A stretch of 64,000 bases of DNA. Source: Bacteroidia bacterium (GTDB taxonomy: Bacteria; Bacteroidota; Bacteroidia; NS11-12g; UBA955). How positions within the stretch are numbered: position 1 is the stretch's first letter; every line of letters starts with the position of its first letter. The position numbers and the translations under genes were made by a program. Shown one piece after another: positions 1-8,847 of this stretch. Where the stretch lies: the NCBI GenBank assembly GCA_023228875.1, contig JALOAG010000007.1, positions 53,630-117,629 of the forward strand, written 5' to 3'. The notes beneath the pieces were generated by a model. It worked only from the letters and a program-made list of their open reading frames with translations, ran no database searches and was not told the origin of the DNA.

Positions 1-1
1 A

Positions 2-637
2 GGAGGCGTTGATGAATATATGTATCCGTCCACATTCAGTTCCTACGGTCCTACATCAGACAACAGAATAAAACCAAATATTTCTGCATTGGCTACAGAT
101 GTAATCGTTGCTGAATCCAATGGAGATATTGGTCCTTCTAATGGCACTTCGTTTTCCAATCCTATTCTGAGCGGAATGATGGCTTGTATGCTGCAAGCAT
201 GTCCTGACAAGACCCTCGACCAAATATTAGATGCAGTATATAGAAGTGGTTCGCACTACGCTACTCCAAATTCCAGATATGGATATGGTGTACCACATTT
301 TGAAATGGCTTTGGCAATCTTAGGTAAGTTAAAAAACTTTGACCCGAACTATAATCATATTTTTGAAAATGAAATTCAGAAAGGATTTGCATTAGCTACC
401 TTACGTCTTTATTCCGCTTATGTTCAAAAGGTTACAATCACCCTGAAAAAACAAACAGGACACAATAAGTTCTCTAAGATTGTAAAAACAAAAGTAAAAT
501 TGAAAGCCGGTGATTTTTATAGCACCCCTTGGCTCATTGATTATTTACAGAAGAAACCTCTTAAAAAGGGATATTATATCATCGAAATTAAGTCAGATTA
601 CATGAATTACCAACGCTTGCTTAGCGTTGGAGGATAA
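2..637 (+). CDS. Subtilisin-like serine peptidase (S8), C-terminal part, 5' truncated by window
   Basis: The frame is open from base 2, so the N-terminus lies left of the window. The visible part carries the catalytic-serine block of subtilases (GTSFSNP at about residues 50-56 of the visible protein, cf. GTSxAxP), followed by the usual helix GMMACMLQACP and a Y-G-Y-G-V-P stretch typical of the S8 C-terminal edge. After the catalytic domain there is a beta-rich tail of about 100 residues ending in GYYIIEIKSDY and LLSVGG. This resembles a degenerate type IX sorting domain, but it lacks a clear YPNP motif, so secretion by T9SS is only inferred. The catalytic Asp and His are outside the window. 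Likely a secreted or surface protease. Confidence 0.85.
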   Translation, partial: GGVDEYMYPSTFSSYGPTSDNRIKPNISALATDVIVAESNGDIGPSNGTSFSNPILSGMMACMLQACPDKTLDQILDAVYRSGSHYATPNSRYGYGVPHFEMALAILGKLKNFDPNYNHIFENEIQKGFALATLRLYSAYVQKVTITLKKQTGHNKFSKIVKTKVKLKAGDFYSTPWLIDYLQKKPLKKGYYIIEIKSDYMNYQRLLSVGG

Positions 638-814
638 GAACAACCTTAGCTGCTGCTTATACATTTTTTTGGGAAAAACCTCCGAGTTTTCAATCTGTGA
701 TTTTTGACTGGAACTCCTATAGACACAACTTAAATCTTGCATTATTCTTTCTAATAAAAAAACATTTAGCCGATTGCGAAAAACCAAAACCGGGTGAATA
801 TGATATATTTTTCA

Positions 815-822
815 TATATTTG
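815..822 (+). promoter_or_regulatory. -7 promoter element (TATATTTG)
   Basis: Exact match to the Bacteroidota housekeeping -7 consensus TAnnTTTG, 28 bases before the ATG of the Cys-rich protein at 851. I see no good -33 TTTG at the expected distance. Confidence 0.45.
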
Positions 823-850
823 GCGTAGCCAACCAACTATAAAACATACT

Positions 851-1363
851 ATGAAATACACAAACTACATCAAAACCATAGTACTTATCTTAGGTTCTAC
901 ATCCATCTTAAACACAAATATACTTGCTCAAAATTGTGTATGGGAGCACGAATCTGAAATTGATTGCAATTATAATCTTTCAATTGGATTCACTTGCGAC
1001 TGTGGTTTCAATACCCATGAACATCAATTTACTGCACCTTTTTACTGTCCAACTGACTGTGGTTGCTGGGGCACACCAGGTATATCTCAACGAACAGCAG
1101 GTTGTGGAGTTTGTGGTTGGAATGATGATACTTTATACGCACTAATCGGCAACCCTACAACAAATGCATATAAATTTTTGCGTACACAATCAATAGTACC
1201 AACACCTTCTGTTCAAGCAGGCATAATTGCTTATGATTGGAGGGATGTAACTCGGCAAGTTAAAGATTGTAACACAACTATAATTAATACACTTTTCTGT
1301 TGTGCCAATATAGATCCTGATAAGTGTACGCCTTGTGGCTGTGGAGTGGTTGAAATTGATTAG
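851..1363 (+). CDS. Small cysteine-rich secreted protein, family not recognised
   Basis: 170 residues from the ATG at 851. An upstream in-frame ATG at 794 would place the promoter-like TATATTTG inside the gene and lengthen the signal peptide, so I prefer 851. The N-terminus is a signal peptide (KYTNYIKTIVLILGS... ending LAQ). The mature part has about 15 cysteines, including C-P-T-D-C-G-C, C-G-V-C-G, an F-C-C pair and C-x2-C-x-C near the end, which suggests many disulfides or metal sites. I do not recognise a family. It lies between a subtilase and a T9SS protein on the same strand but with its own promoter element. It has no T9SS tail of its own and could be periplasmic. Confidence 0.6.
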   Translation: MKYTNYIKTIVLILGSTSILNTNILAQNCVWEHESEIDCNYNLSIGFTCDCGFNTHEHQFTAPFYCPTDCGCWGTPGISQRTAGCGVCGWNDDTLYALIGNPTTNAYKFLRTQSIVPTPSVQAGIIAYDWRDVTRQVKDCNTTIINTLFCCANIDPDKCTPCGCGVVEID

Positions 1364-1473
1364 CTAAACTCTAAAACATATTTACGCCCTGCACACGACC
1401 CATATTACCTTCCTTGTCCCAACCCAAGTCCTTAAACATTTACCAATTGTTAAAAAACATGAAATAGATTATT

Positions 1474-3132
1474 ATGAAAAGAACACTACTTCTCTCCCTC
1501 ATACTACATTTATTTTTTGGATATCGCACTCAGGCGCAAGAGCCTCTGAAGCTTCTGTACTACAAACACTTGGCACGACTGAATGTATCTACTACATATT
1601 TCTTTAACAACACATTACTAAATGAAAACGGCTGGCTCTTTGTACGCGTATTAAACGTATATGATTCTTTAGAATTTGATACATACAAAGCAAATAGATT
1701 CGAAGACGACAATGGTTCTGGTAGTATCATTTTTGCATTTGATAATAAGGGCATCCTCAGATGGACATTACCCTACAACAAAAAGAACACCACACTGGGT
1801 GCTATGGGGCTTATTGGTTCGGGACCAAATAACAGCCTTTATTTTGCCTGTGGGGCAAGAGACTCCATAGTTTTTGACAATGGTTTAAGAATGGATTTTG
1901 AACAACCGGACTTTCCTATTGCAATTTGGGGGGTAATTGACTCTACCGGCATCGTTACCAAAATTATTAATCAAAACAATCAACATTCATTTAAAAATGA
2001 TTTTACACATGACCAATTTTATAACTTTGGTATAATAACAGCATCTTCTACGATGAAAGTTAAATTAACAGACTCCTCGATGAAAGAAGTAATTTACTTT
2101 CCACTATCCAGTGCGCGATCTGCAACGATTGACAACAAATTAGATGCTTACTTTGCTTACATTATCAGTCCTAATTCAAATATCAATATTCTTGACACTG
2201 CTATTATAACGGTAAGTGGTGAATACAAATGGGTCTTAGTAAAAGTGAGTAAAGAAGGAGATACTTATAAACGCAAATGGATGCATATCGTCATGAATAA
2301 TAAGAATGACGAACTGCAAGAAAACAAACTCGTAAAAGTGGACAGGCATGGCAATGTCTTTTGGGCAGTTAGACATGGGCAAGATATTATCATTGACAAT
2401 CACATTATTCCGTTCTATGACAACTTAGCTGCTAATCAGGCTAAAGCAAGTATTCTTCGCTTTGATTCGGATGGCAATTATTTGGGTGCTCATAATGACT
2501 CCTCAACATCATCTTATTCTTCAGAGCACAAACAATCCATCTGGTTAGAATATGATAAAGACATGAATGTGTATGCTTACTTCTATTCAAATTCGCGAGT
2601 GTATAATTTCGACCAAGTACAATTTGATGAAACTTATAGCCATAGACACAAAATATTGATCTTTGACAACAACAGCAAGACTTTTAACAAGGCATATACA
2701 CATATAGGAGGAAGATTCGACAAATCTATAGCTCCGCCCCGTTTTATTTTTTGGCATTCTTTAACAAAGTTAGCAAACTACACTTTCTTAGATGGAACAT
2801 TTATAGAGCCAAAATGGGATAGCGACTATGCTTTTACGGTAATGGACACTATCACTCCAAAGTATCCTGTTGCTGTTCCACAAATTCCTGCTCAAGGCAA
2901 TGACATCACCATTTATCCCAATCCTTCATCTAACAGCTTCATAATTACAAACAACAACAAACTGTCCGTAGTTTGCTCAGTCTATTCTATGGATATGCGA
3001 TTGATAGAAAAAATGACTTTAGAGGGTGATGCTACAATTGAGCTTTCTTCAGTCATCAGTCCGGGAGTATATTTCGTGCAATGTCAAAATAGCGAAGGCT
3101 TTAGTCAAACAATTAAGATTATTAAACAGTAG
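1474..3132 (+). CDS. T9SS type-A sorting domain-containing secreted protein, function unknown
   Basis: 552 residues. A signal peptide is visible (KRTLLLSLILHLFFG... ending AQA-Q). The last 75 residues are a type-A T9SS sorting domain, with ITIYPNPSSNSFII, VYSMDMRLI and SPGVYFVQ, ending TIKIIKQ. The body is a beta-rich series of segments of the kind seen in SBBP-like repeat proteins, for example IFAFDNKGILRWTLPY and ILRFDSDGNYLGAHN, probably blades of a propeller or a similar fold. No catalytic motif is recognisable. It is presumably exported across the outer membrane and anchored or released. It is convergent with atpC, with a shared terminator between them. Confidence 0.8.
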   Translation: MKRTLLLSLILHLFFGYRTQAQEPLKLLYYKHLARLNVSTTYFFNNTLLNENGWLFVRVLNVYDSLEFDTYKANRFEDDNGSGSIIFAFDNKGILRWTLPYNKKNTTLGAMGLIGSGPNNSLYFACGARDSIVFDNGLRMDFEQPDFPIAIWGVIDSTGIVTKIINQNNQHSFKNDFTHDQFYNFGIITASSTMKVKLTDSSMKEVIYFPLSSARSATIDNKLDAYFAYIISPNSNINILDTAIITVSGEYKWVLVKVSKEGDTYKRKWMHIVMNNKNDELQENKLVKVDRHGNVFWAVRHGQDIIIDNHIIPFYDNLAANQAKASILRFDSDGNYLGAHNDSSTSSYSSEHKQSIWLEYDKDMNVYAYFYSNSRVYNFDQVQFDETYSHRHKILIFDNNSKTFNKAYTHIGGRFDKSIAPPRFIFWHSLTKLANYTFLDGTFIEPKWDSDYAFTVMDTITPKYPVAVPQIPAQGNDITIYPNPSSNSFIITNNNKLSVVCSVYSMDMRLIEKMTLEGDATIELSSVISPGVYFVQCQNSEGFSQTIKIIKQ

Positions 3133-3278
3133 GGCTACAAAACCTGTTTTGTAGTACAATAGGATTACTCTAAATATAGAACAATGTTAAAAAAGTAAAG
3201 TTGTTAGAACTTCAAATAAAGTCAAACTCATCTCAGTATTGAAACTTTAACCTTTGAAAGAATCATCATTAGAGTATA

Positions 3279-3313
3279 AAAAAAATGCGACCCATTGAGA
3301 GTCGCATTTTTTT
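3279..3313. terminator. Bidirectional rho-independent terminator
   Basis: Perfect inverted repeat with arms AAAAAATGCGAC and GTCGCATTTTTT around a 9-base loop. It has an A-run on one side and a T-run on the other, so it works for both the T9SS gene ending at 3132 (+) and atpC ending at 3330 (-). Confidence 0.85.
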
Positions 3314-3329
3314 ATTATTTACAATTTAT

Positions 3330-3563
3330 TTAAACGAGTACAACAATCTTATTATCAAGCACCTCAACAATGCCTCCGCTAATTTCAAATCTTTTGGATT
3401 CATTGTGTGTACTTAACTCAACAACACCTTTTACCAAATTAGATACGATAGGTGCGTGTCCTTTAAGGACTTGAAAAGAACCTTTTGCTCCCGGCAATGT
3501 TATATTGTCTGCTTGTCCTTCAAAAAGCGTTGTATCCAGTGTAATGATTTTTACTTCTAACAT
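3330..3563 (-). CDS. atpC: F1Fo ATP synthase subunit epsilon
   Basis: 77 residues, covering only the N-terminal beta-sandwich of epsilon (LEVKIITLDTTLFEGQADNI, then GSFQVLKGHAPIVSNL, the typical G-x-x-x-x-L-x-x-H-A-P block). The C-terminal two-helix domain found in the roughly 135-residue E. coli subunit is absent. Short epsilon subunits are usual in Bacteroidota. Without the helices, epsilon-type inhibition of ATP hydrolysis is not expected (inference). It follows atpD with an 8-base gap and is evidently co-transcribed. Confidence 0.95.
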   Translation of the reverse strand: MLEVKIITLDTTLFEGQADNITLPGAKGSFQVLKGHAPIVSNLVKGVVELSTHNESKRFEISGGIVEVLDNKIVVLV

Positions 3564-3571
3564 AGAAACAA

Positions 3572-5077
3572 TTATTTAGCTTCTGCCAACATTTTCTTAC
3601 CTTTCTCAATCGCATCTTCAATTGTTCCAACAAGGTTAAATGCAGCTTCAGGATATTCATCTACCTCTCCATCCATAATCATATTAAAGCCTTTGATGGT
3701 ATCTTTAATATCAACCAATACACCTGCCAAACCAGTAAACTGTTCTGCAACATGGAAAGGTTGAGACAAGAATCTTTGTACCCTACGTGCTCTGTGTACC
3801 ACCAATTTATCCTCTTCGCTCAATTCATCCATTCCAAGGATTGCGATGATATCTTGCAACTCTTTATAGCGTTGCAGAAGCTCTTTCACTCGTTGTGCAC
3901 ACGCATAATGTTCTTTACCTAAAATTTCTTCTGTCAGAATTCTTGATGTAGAATCCAATGGGTCAACTGCAGGATAGATACCTAACTCCGCGATTTTACG
4001 AGAAAGTACAGTTGTAGCATCTAAGTGAGCAAATGTAGTTGCGGGAGCCGGGTCAGTCAAGTCATCGGCTGGTACATAAACCGCTTGCACAGAAGTAATA
4101 GAACCACGGTTTGTAGAAGTAATTCTTTCTTGCATTGCTCCCATCTCGGAAGCCAACGTAGGTTGATATCCCACCGCAGAAGGCATACGTCCCAAAAGTG
4201 CAGACACCTCTGAACCCGCTTGTGTAAATCTAAAAATATTGTCAATAAAGAATAAGATGTCTTTTCCTTGCCCTTCTCCTTCACCGTCACGGAAATATTC
4301 AGCCATAGCCAAACCGGACAATGCCACTCGAGCACGTGCACCTGGAGGCTCATTCATTTGTCCGAAAACAAAGGTTGCTTGTGATTTTTCCAATTCTGCT
4401 TTGTCAACTTTGTTCAAATCCCATCCACCTTCTTCCATACTGTGTAAGAATTCTTTACCATATTTAACAATTCCTGACTCAATCATTTCTCTAAGCAAGT
4501 CATTTCCTTCACGAGTTCTTTCTCCAACACCTGCAAAAACAGAATATCCGTCATGACCTTTTGCAATATTATTAATCAACTCCTGAATCAATACAGTTTT
4601 ACCCACACCTGCACCACCAAATAAGCCGATTTTTCCACCTTTAGCATAAGGCTCAAGCAAGTCAATTACTTTAATTCCGGTAAAGAGAGGTTCGGTTGAA
4701 GTAGAAAGGTTTTCAAATACAGGGGATTCTGCATGGATTGAACGTCCTTTATCTCTATTCAACACACTGATTCCATCAATAGCATCACCTACTACATTCA
4801 GCAAGCGACCTTTAATTTGGTCTCCGACCGGCATTTGAATAGTTTGACCTAAGTCATTCACTGCCATTCCACGAGTAAGACCATCTGTAGAGTCCATTGC
4901 AACTGCTCTAACTGTTCTTTCTCCTAAATGTTGTTGAACTTCTAAAATAATTTCCTGTCCGTCAGATTTTTTAACGGACATTGCGTTGTAGATTTTTGGC
5001 AACTCAGTTCCTTCACCTTGAAAGGTTACGTCAACTACCGGACCAATTACCTGTGAGATTTTTCCTATATTAGCCAT
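3572..5077 (-). CDS. atpD: F1Fo ATP synthase subunit beta
   Basis: 501 residues, full length. This is the catalytic subunit of the F1 head, which makes ATP from ADP and phosphate. The Walker A motif GGAGVGKT lies near residue 160, the arginine-rich GERTREGNDL block and Walker B ILFFIDNIFRF follow, and the nucleotide-site segment ALLGRMPSAVGYQPTL is intact. It starts at ATG 5077, about 200 bases from the divergent S46 peptidase gene. Only atpD and atpC are here; the a, b, c, alpha, gamma and delta genes must lie elsewhere, a split arrangement known in Bacteroidota. Confidence 0.98.
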   Translation of the reverse strand: MANIGKISQVIGPVVDVTFQGEGTELPKIYNAMSVKKSDGQEIILEVQQHLGERTVRAVAMDSTDGLTRGMAVNDLGQTIQMPVGDQIKGRLLNVVGDAIDGISVLNRDKGRSIHAESPVFENLSTSTEPLFTGIKVIDLLEPYAKGGKIGLFGGAGVGKTVLIQELINNIAKGHDGYSVFAGVGERTREGNDLLREMIESGIVKYGKEFLHSMEEGGWDLNKVDKAELEKSQATFVFGQMNEPPGARARVALSGLAMAEYFRDGEGEGQGKDILFFIDNIFRFTQAGSEVSALLGRMPSAVGYQPTLASEMGAMQERITSTNRGSITSVQAVYVPADDLTDPAPATTFAHLDATTVLSRKIAELGIYPAVDPLDSTSRILTEEILGKEHYACAQRVKELLQRYKELQDIIAILGMDELSEEDKLVVHRARRVQRFLSQPFHVAEQFTGLAGVLVDIKDTIKGFNMIMDGEVDEYPEAAFNLVGTIEDAIEKGKKMLAEAK

Positions 5078-5285
5078 GAATTTATTGTGTTTATTACAGC
5101 TTGTTTTCGTGGCGCGAAATTAAACTTTCTGACCGTTAAAAAAAATAGCTGTTAATCTTTTTTCAATGAGTTTATCACAATTTATTTTTATCGAACAATC
5201 AACGCAAATCACTGTATTTACATTGTAAATTGAAAAAAAAACAAGTAATTGCACAACTAAATTAAATAAACATAAATTCAAGAGA

Positions 5286-7535
5286 ATGAAGAAGTTAGTA
5301 TTTTTATTTGTCGCAATTACACAACTCTTTTCAGCATCAGCTGATGAAGGAATGTGGATTTTGTCCTTGCTTAACAAGCAAGAAGCAGCCATGAAAGCAA
5401 AAGGACTCAAGTTGAGTGCGGAGGATATTTACAACGTAAATAAATCTTCTGTTAAAGATGCAATCGTATGGTTCAATGGAGGTTGTTCAGGTGAAATAGT
5501 ATCAAACGAAGGTTTGTTATTAACCAACCATCATTGCGGATACGATGTCATTGCCGGTTTGAGCACTCCCGAAGACAACATCTTGGACAATGGCTTTTAT
5601 GCACAAACAAAAGCAGAGGAAAAAAGACCAAACTCAGCGCTTTCTGTTTCTATCCTTCAAAAAATCGAAGATGTAACACAAGCGGTCTTAGCCGAGCTTC
5701 AAAACCTCAAAGATGAGTCTGAACGCGCAGCTAAAATTAAAGAGTTGACGAATAAATATAAAAAGGAGTATGGAAATAACGATCCATTTATTGATGTTCG
5801 TTTATATGAAATGTTCAAGGGCAATCAATATTTTGTGTTTGTATATGAAAAGTTCACAGACGTGAGATTTGTAGGGACACCTCCTCAAAATGTTGGTAAA
5901 TATGGAGGAGACTCTGACAATTGGATGTGGCCCAGACATACCGGAGATTTTTCGATTTTCAGAATTTATGCAAATAAAGATAACAAGCCGGCAAATTACA
6001 GTGCCGACAATGTTCCTTACAAACCAAAGCACTACTTACCTGTTTCACTTAAAGGTGTTTCAGAAGGTGATTTTGCGATGATTATTGGTTTTCCGGGCAG
6101 AACAAACCGTTACGAATTTGCTGAAGCTGTAAAATTGTCGTTGGATGAATCCAATATGAGTATTGTTGATATGAGAAATATCCGTCTTACTGAGTGGAGG
6201 AAAATTATGGACAAAGACGTAGCTACTCGACTCAAACTTTCATCTCAATATGCAAGGGTTGCTAACTATTGGAAATATTTTATTGGACAAACTGAACAGT
6301 TGAAAAGACTGCATGTGTATGATGATAAAAAATCTGATGAGAAAGTCTTCCAACAATGGGCTAATAACAAGAGCGAATACAAAGATATTTTAACACATGT
6401 TTCAACAGCGGTGGACGCATACAGACCTTATGCAAAACACTTGTATTACATTGCTGAAGGAGTTTGGACTCCTGAAATAATGACATTGGCACGCTATACT
6501 TATGCTATTTCAAGCAGCTATGATCAAAATGACGAAGCAGCAATCACTAAGAATATCAATGCATTTAAAACTGCAATTCAAGAAAAAGACTGGAATCCTT
6601 TGTTATGGGAGGCAGATCAGAAAATCTTTGCTCGCATTGTATATAAATACTACACCGACATTCCCAAAGACCAACAACCGGAATTAATCGCAAAGATTGC
6701 GCAGAAATATAAATTTGACAAAGCAGGTATTGAAGGAGCCTATAAGTTCGCTGCTGATTTTTACAAAAAGAGCAACTTAAGCAGCAAAGCAAAAGCTGAG
6801 AAGTTTGCATCTAAACTCAGCAAGAAAAACATTGCAAAGGATAACTCCAGTGAATTCTTTGCGACATTTGCCACATTGTTCAACAACCAGATACTGCCTA
6901 AATACAGAACTTATTTAAGTCAAATCAACGAATACGGCAGAACATATATAAAAGGTATCATGGAAATGCAAAACACGCCTCCGGTTGCAACTACAGATAA
7001 AGACGGGAAAGCCACACTCATCAGTGATGAAGCTTATGAAGCAATGAAAGCTGCTGAAAAATATGCTAAAAAAGAGCTTTATCCGGATGCGAACTCTTCT
7101 ATTCGTTTAAGTTATGGAACTGTTAAAAGCTATGAGCCTCGTGATGGCGTGCATTATGACTATGTAACAAACATGAAAGGGGTATTAGACAAATATGTAC
7201 CCGGTGACATTGAGTTTGATTTAAGTCCAAAGTTCTACAAATTGGCAAAAGACAGAAATTATGGTCAATACGCTGACAAAGATGGAAGGCTCAAAATTAA
7301 TTTTCTAACTGATAATGATATAACCGGTGGCAATTCAGGTTCTCCTGTGATGAATGGCAATGGCGAATTGATAGGAATTGCTTTTGACGGAAACTGGGAA
7401 GCCATGAGTGGCGACATATATTTTGACCCTACATACAAAAGAACTATTTCTGTTGACATTCGCTATGTGCTTTGGTGTATTGACATCTTAGGTGGCGCAC
7501 CACATATCGTGGCTGAAATGACGCTCGTGAAATAG
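5286..7535 (+). CDS. S46 family dipeptidyl-peptidase, DPP7-like
   Basis: 749 residues with a signal peptide (KKLVFLFVAITQLFSASA). S46 enzymes are periplasmic serine exopeptidases of asaccharolytic Bacteroidota that remove dipeptides from peptide N-termini. The catalytic His lies in LLLTNHHCGY (residues 82-83), the Asp region in KYGGDSDNWMWPRHTGDF, and the nucleophile is Ser684 in TGGNSGSPV. Eighteen residues after the Ser is Gly702 (FDGNW). In the family, Gly at this position marks DPP7 (hydrophobic/broad P1), whereas Arg marks DPP11 (Asp/Glu P1). So I predict DPP7-type specificity. It is monocistronic with its own terminator. Confidence 0.93.
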   Translation: MKKLVFLFVAITQLFSASADEGMWILSLLNKQEAAMKAKGLKLSAEDIYNVNKSSVKDAIVWFNGGCSGEIVSNEGLLLTNHHCGYDVIAGLSTPEDNILDNGFYAQTKAEEKRPNSALSVSILQKIEDVTQAVLAELQNLKDESERAAKIKELTNKYKKEYGNNDPFIDVRLYEMFKGNQYFVFVYEKFTDVRFVGTPPQNVGKYGGDSDNWMWPRHTGDFSIFRIYANKDNKPANYSADNVPYKPKHYLPVSLKGVSEGDFAMIIGFPGRTNRYEFAEAVKLSLDESNMSIVDMRNIRLTEWRKIMDKDVATRLKLSSQYARVANYWKYFIGQTEQLKRLHVYDDKKSDEKVFQQWANNKSEYKDILTHVSTAVDAYRPYAKHLYYIAEGVWTPEIMTLARYTYAISSSYDQNDEAAITKNINAFKTAIQEKDWNPLLWEADQKIFARIVYKYYTDIPKDQQPELIAKIAQKYKFDKAGIEGAYKFAADFYKKSNLSSKAKAEKFASKLSKKNIAKDNSSEFFATFATLFNNQILPKYRTYLSQINEYGRTYIKGIMEMQNTPPVATTDKDGKATLISDEAYEAMKAAEKYAKKELYPDANSSIRLSYGTVKSYEPRDGVHYDYVTNMKGVLDKYVPGDIEFDLSPKFYKLAKDRNYGQYADKDGRLKINFLTDNDITGGNSGSPVMNGNGELIGIAFDGNWEAMSGDIYFDPTYKRTISVDIRYVLWCIDILGGAPHIVAEMTLVK

Positions 7536-7557
7536 TCTTAAAATTTCACTTTGAATC

Positions 7558-7589
7558 AAAAAAGCACATGAACATTCATGTGCTTTTTT
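7558..7589. terminator. Rho-independent terminator after S46 peptidase gene
   Basis: Perfect inverted repeat of AAAAAAGCACATGAA and TTCATGTGCTTTTTT with a 2-base centre, 22 bases after the stop codon. Its symmetry lets it act in both directions; the facing gene ends at 7695. Confidence 0.85.
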
Positions 7590-7694
7590 GTTATACAACT
7601 ACATGAATTGCCAGGAATCAAAAACAGTTGATTTAAAAATGCAATATTAAAATAATAGGAAAATCCTCATCGAGGGATGTTCGCCCTTGAATGT

Positions 7695-8135
7695 TTATTT
7701 CTTTACAAGTTCGTCTTTCTCAAAACTCGCCAAACAGAAATCACACACAATCACATTTTTCTTGAAACCAAATCCTAACAGGAGTTTTTGGAAAAAAGAT
7801 TTCTTCTGCATAATGCTGCTGTTATTCTCATTCAATTGTCCGCACGAAGGGCAAACAAACATGGCATTAATTTCTTTTATAGCTAAGTCGGCACCGGGGT
7901 TTCTCTTTTTGCGTAACTCTTGCAATATTGAGTATGCTTCATCAAAGTCTATATTGGATACTTTGAGCACAACCCCACCCAGCGCATTTACATACAACAT
8001 ATTGATTGATTCATTTTCCAGAAAACAACGCACACCCTGTGCCTCCAATATGGACTTAGCCAAATAGGCTTCTGTGCTATTGTTATAAATAGCTAAGGTT
8101 ACCAAAACAGGGCTTGTATTTTTCTGCATTTTCAT
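7695..8135 (-). CDS. DUF2007-like protein with C-terminal zinc ribbon
   Basis: 146 residues, cytoplasmic. Residues 10-75 (LVTLAIYNNSTEAYLAKSIL through LKVSNIDFDEAYSIL) look like the DUF2007 'putative signal transducing protein' fold, a ferredoxin-like ACT-like domain. The C-terminal half has two cysteine knuckles, C95-x2-C98 (CPSCGQ) and C131-x2-C134 (CDFC), consistent with one zinc ribbon. The start at 8135 is preceded by a GGAG-like sequence. It begins 13 bases after the end of the outer-membrane protein gene, in the same direction, so it is probably the last gene of an hscA-OMP-DUF2007 unit. The molecular function is unknown. Confidence 0.7.
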   Translation of the reverse strand: MKMQKNTSPVLVTLAIYNNSTEAYLAKSILEAQGVRCFLENESINMLYVNALGGVVLKVSNIDFDEAYSILQELRKKRNPGADLAIKEINAMFVCPSCGQLNENNSSIMQKKSFFQKLLLGFGFKKNVIVCDFCLASFEKDELVKK

Positions 8136-8148
8136 ATTCTCCTCTATC

Positions 8149-8847
8149 CTAAAAAGTTACGTTGAGTGCAACTTGCCAATTGCTAAATTTATGACCTGAC
8201 GCAAAGTTACTAAGATTTCCGAATCTTTCCATGTCGCGGTTTATATTTCTTAAACCATATTTAAAAGTAAGCGAAAATCCCATAGAGCCATAACCCACAG
8301 GAAATTCCACAGGAACCCCGGCAACAAGAGCGTAATCCATCAGATGTATCGGCAGTCCATAAACCAATGCAATCCCTTCCTTATCAAGGTTTCTAAATAA
8401 AGATGAACGCAAGAGGATAGCCGGTTGCACCCCAAAGAATACACGGTATTTTACACTTTGCTTGTCGGCAACTTTGACTTCTTTAATTTTATATTCAAGG
8501 CAAATCGGAAACTCAAAATAAATCAGATTAATTCTTTCAATTGCACTGTCACCCTCAGCTTTAAACTTCACTCCCTTAAAACTAAAGCTAATTTCATCAT
8601 ATAAACTTAATCTCTTGGATTTATTAAGAGGAATCCGGTTATACACACCACCCGTAAAGGCTGTTATTGGCAGTGGAGATTTAAACAAATCACCATAGAA
8701 TCCATTAACAGCATAACCCATTCTTATTCCCAAATCCAAAGATTCTTTTTCATCAGGATTTACATAAAAAAAATCGTCTTCTTCTTGTGCAAACAGAGTA
8801 CTTACACAAGTCATTAAAACCAACAATATGGCAAGTTTCTTAAACAA
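8149..8847 (-). CDS. Outer-membrane beta-barrel protein (PorT-like size), probable TTG start overlapping hscA stop
   Basis: 232 residues if started at TTG 8847; the frame stays open upstream to an ATG at 8949. I choose TTG because the signal peptide begins right there (FKKLAILLVLMTCVSTLFAQ). The 34 extra residues of the longer form are just the other frame of the hscA 3' end. The TTG overlaps the hscA stop (ATTGTTTAA), suggesting translational coupling. The mature protein alternates aromatic and hydrophobic strands and ends in a C-terminal strand WQVALNVTF, typical of outer-membrane barrels. No specific family or substrate is recognised. Confidence 0.7.
   Translation of the reverse strand: MFKKLAILLVLMTCVSTLFAQEEDDFFYVNPDEKESLDLGIRMGYAVNGFYGDLFKSPLPITAFTGGVYNRIPLNKSKRLSLYDEISFSFKGVKFKAEGDSAIERINLIYFEFPICLEYKIKEVKVADKQSVKYRVFFGVQPAILLRSSLFRNLDKEGIALVYGLPIHLMDYALVAGVPVEFPVGYGSMGFSLTFKYGLRNINRDMERFGNLSNFASGHKFSNWQVALNVTF

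Noticed and set aside
593..787. Reverse-strand 64-codon frame after the subtilase gene
   Set aside because: No protein-like features and it overlaps the subtilase 3' end.
4239..4556. 105-codon frame antisense to atpD
   Set aside because: It lies wholly within a conserved gene; an effect of atpD codon use.
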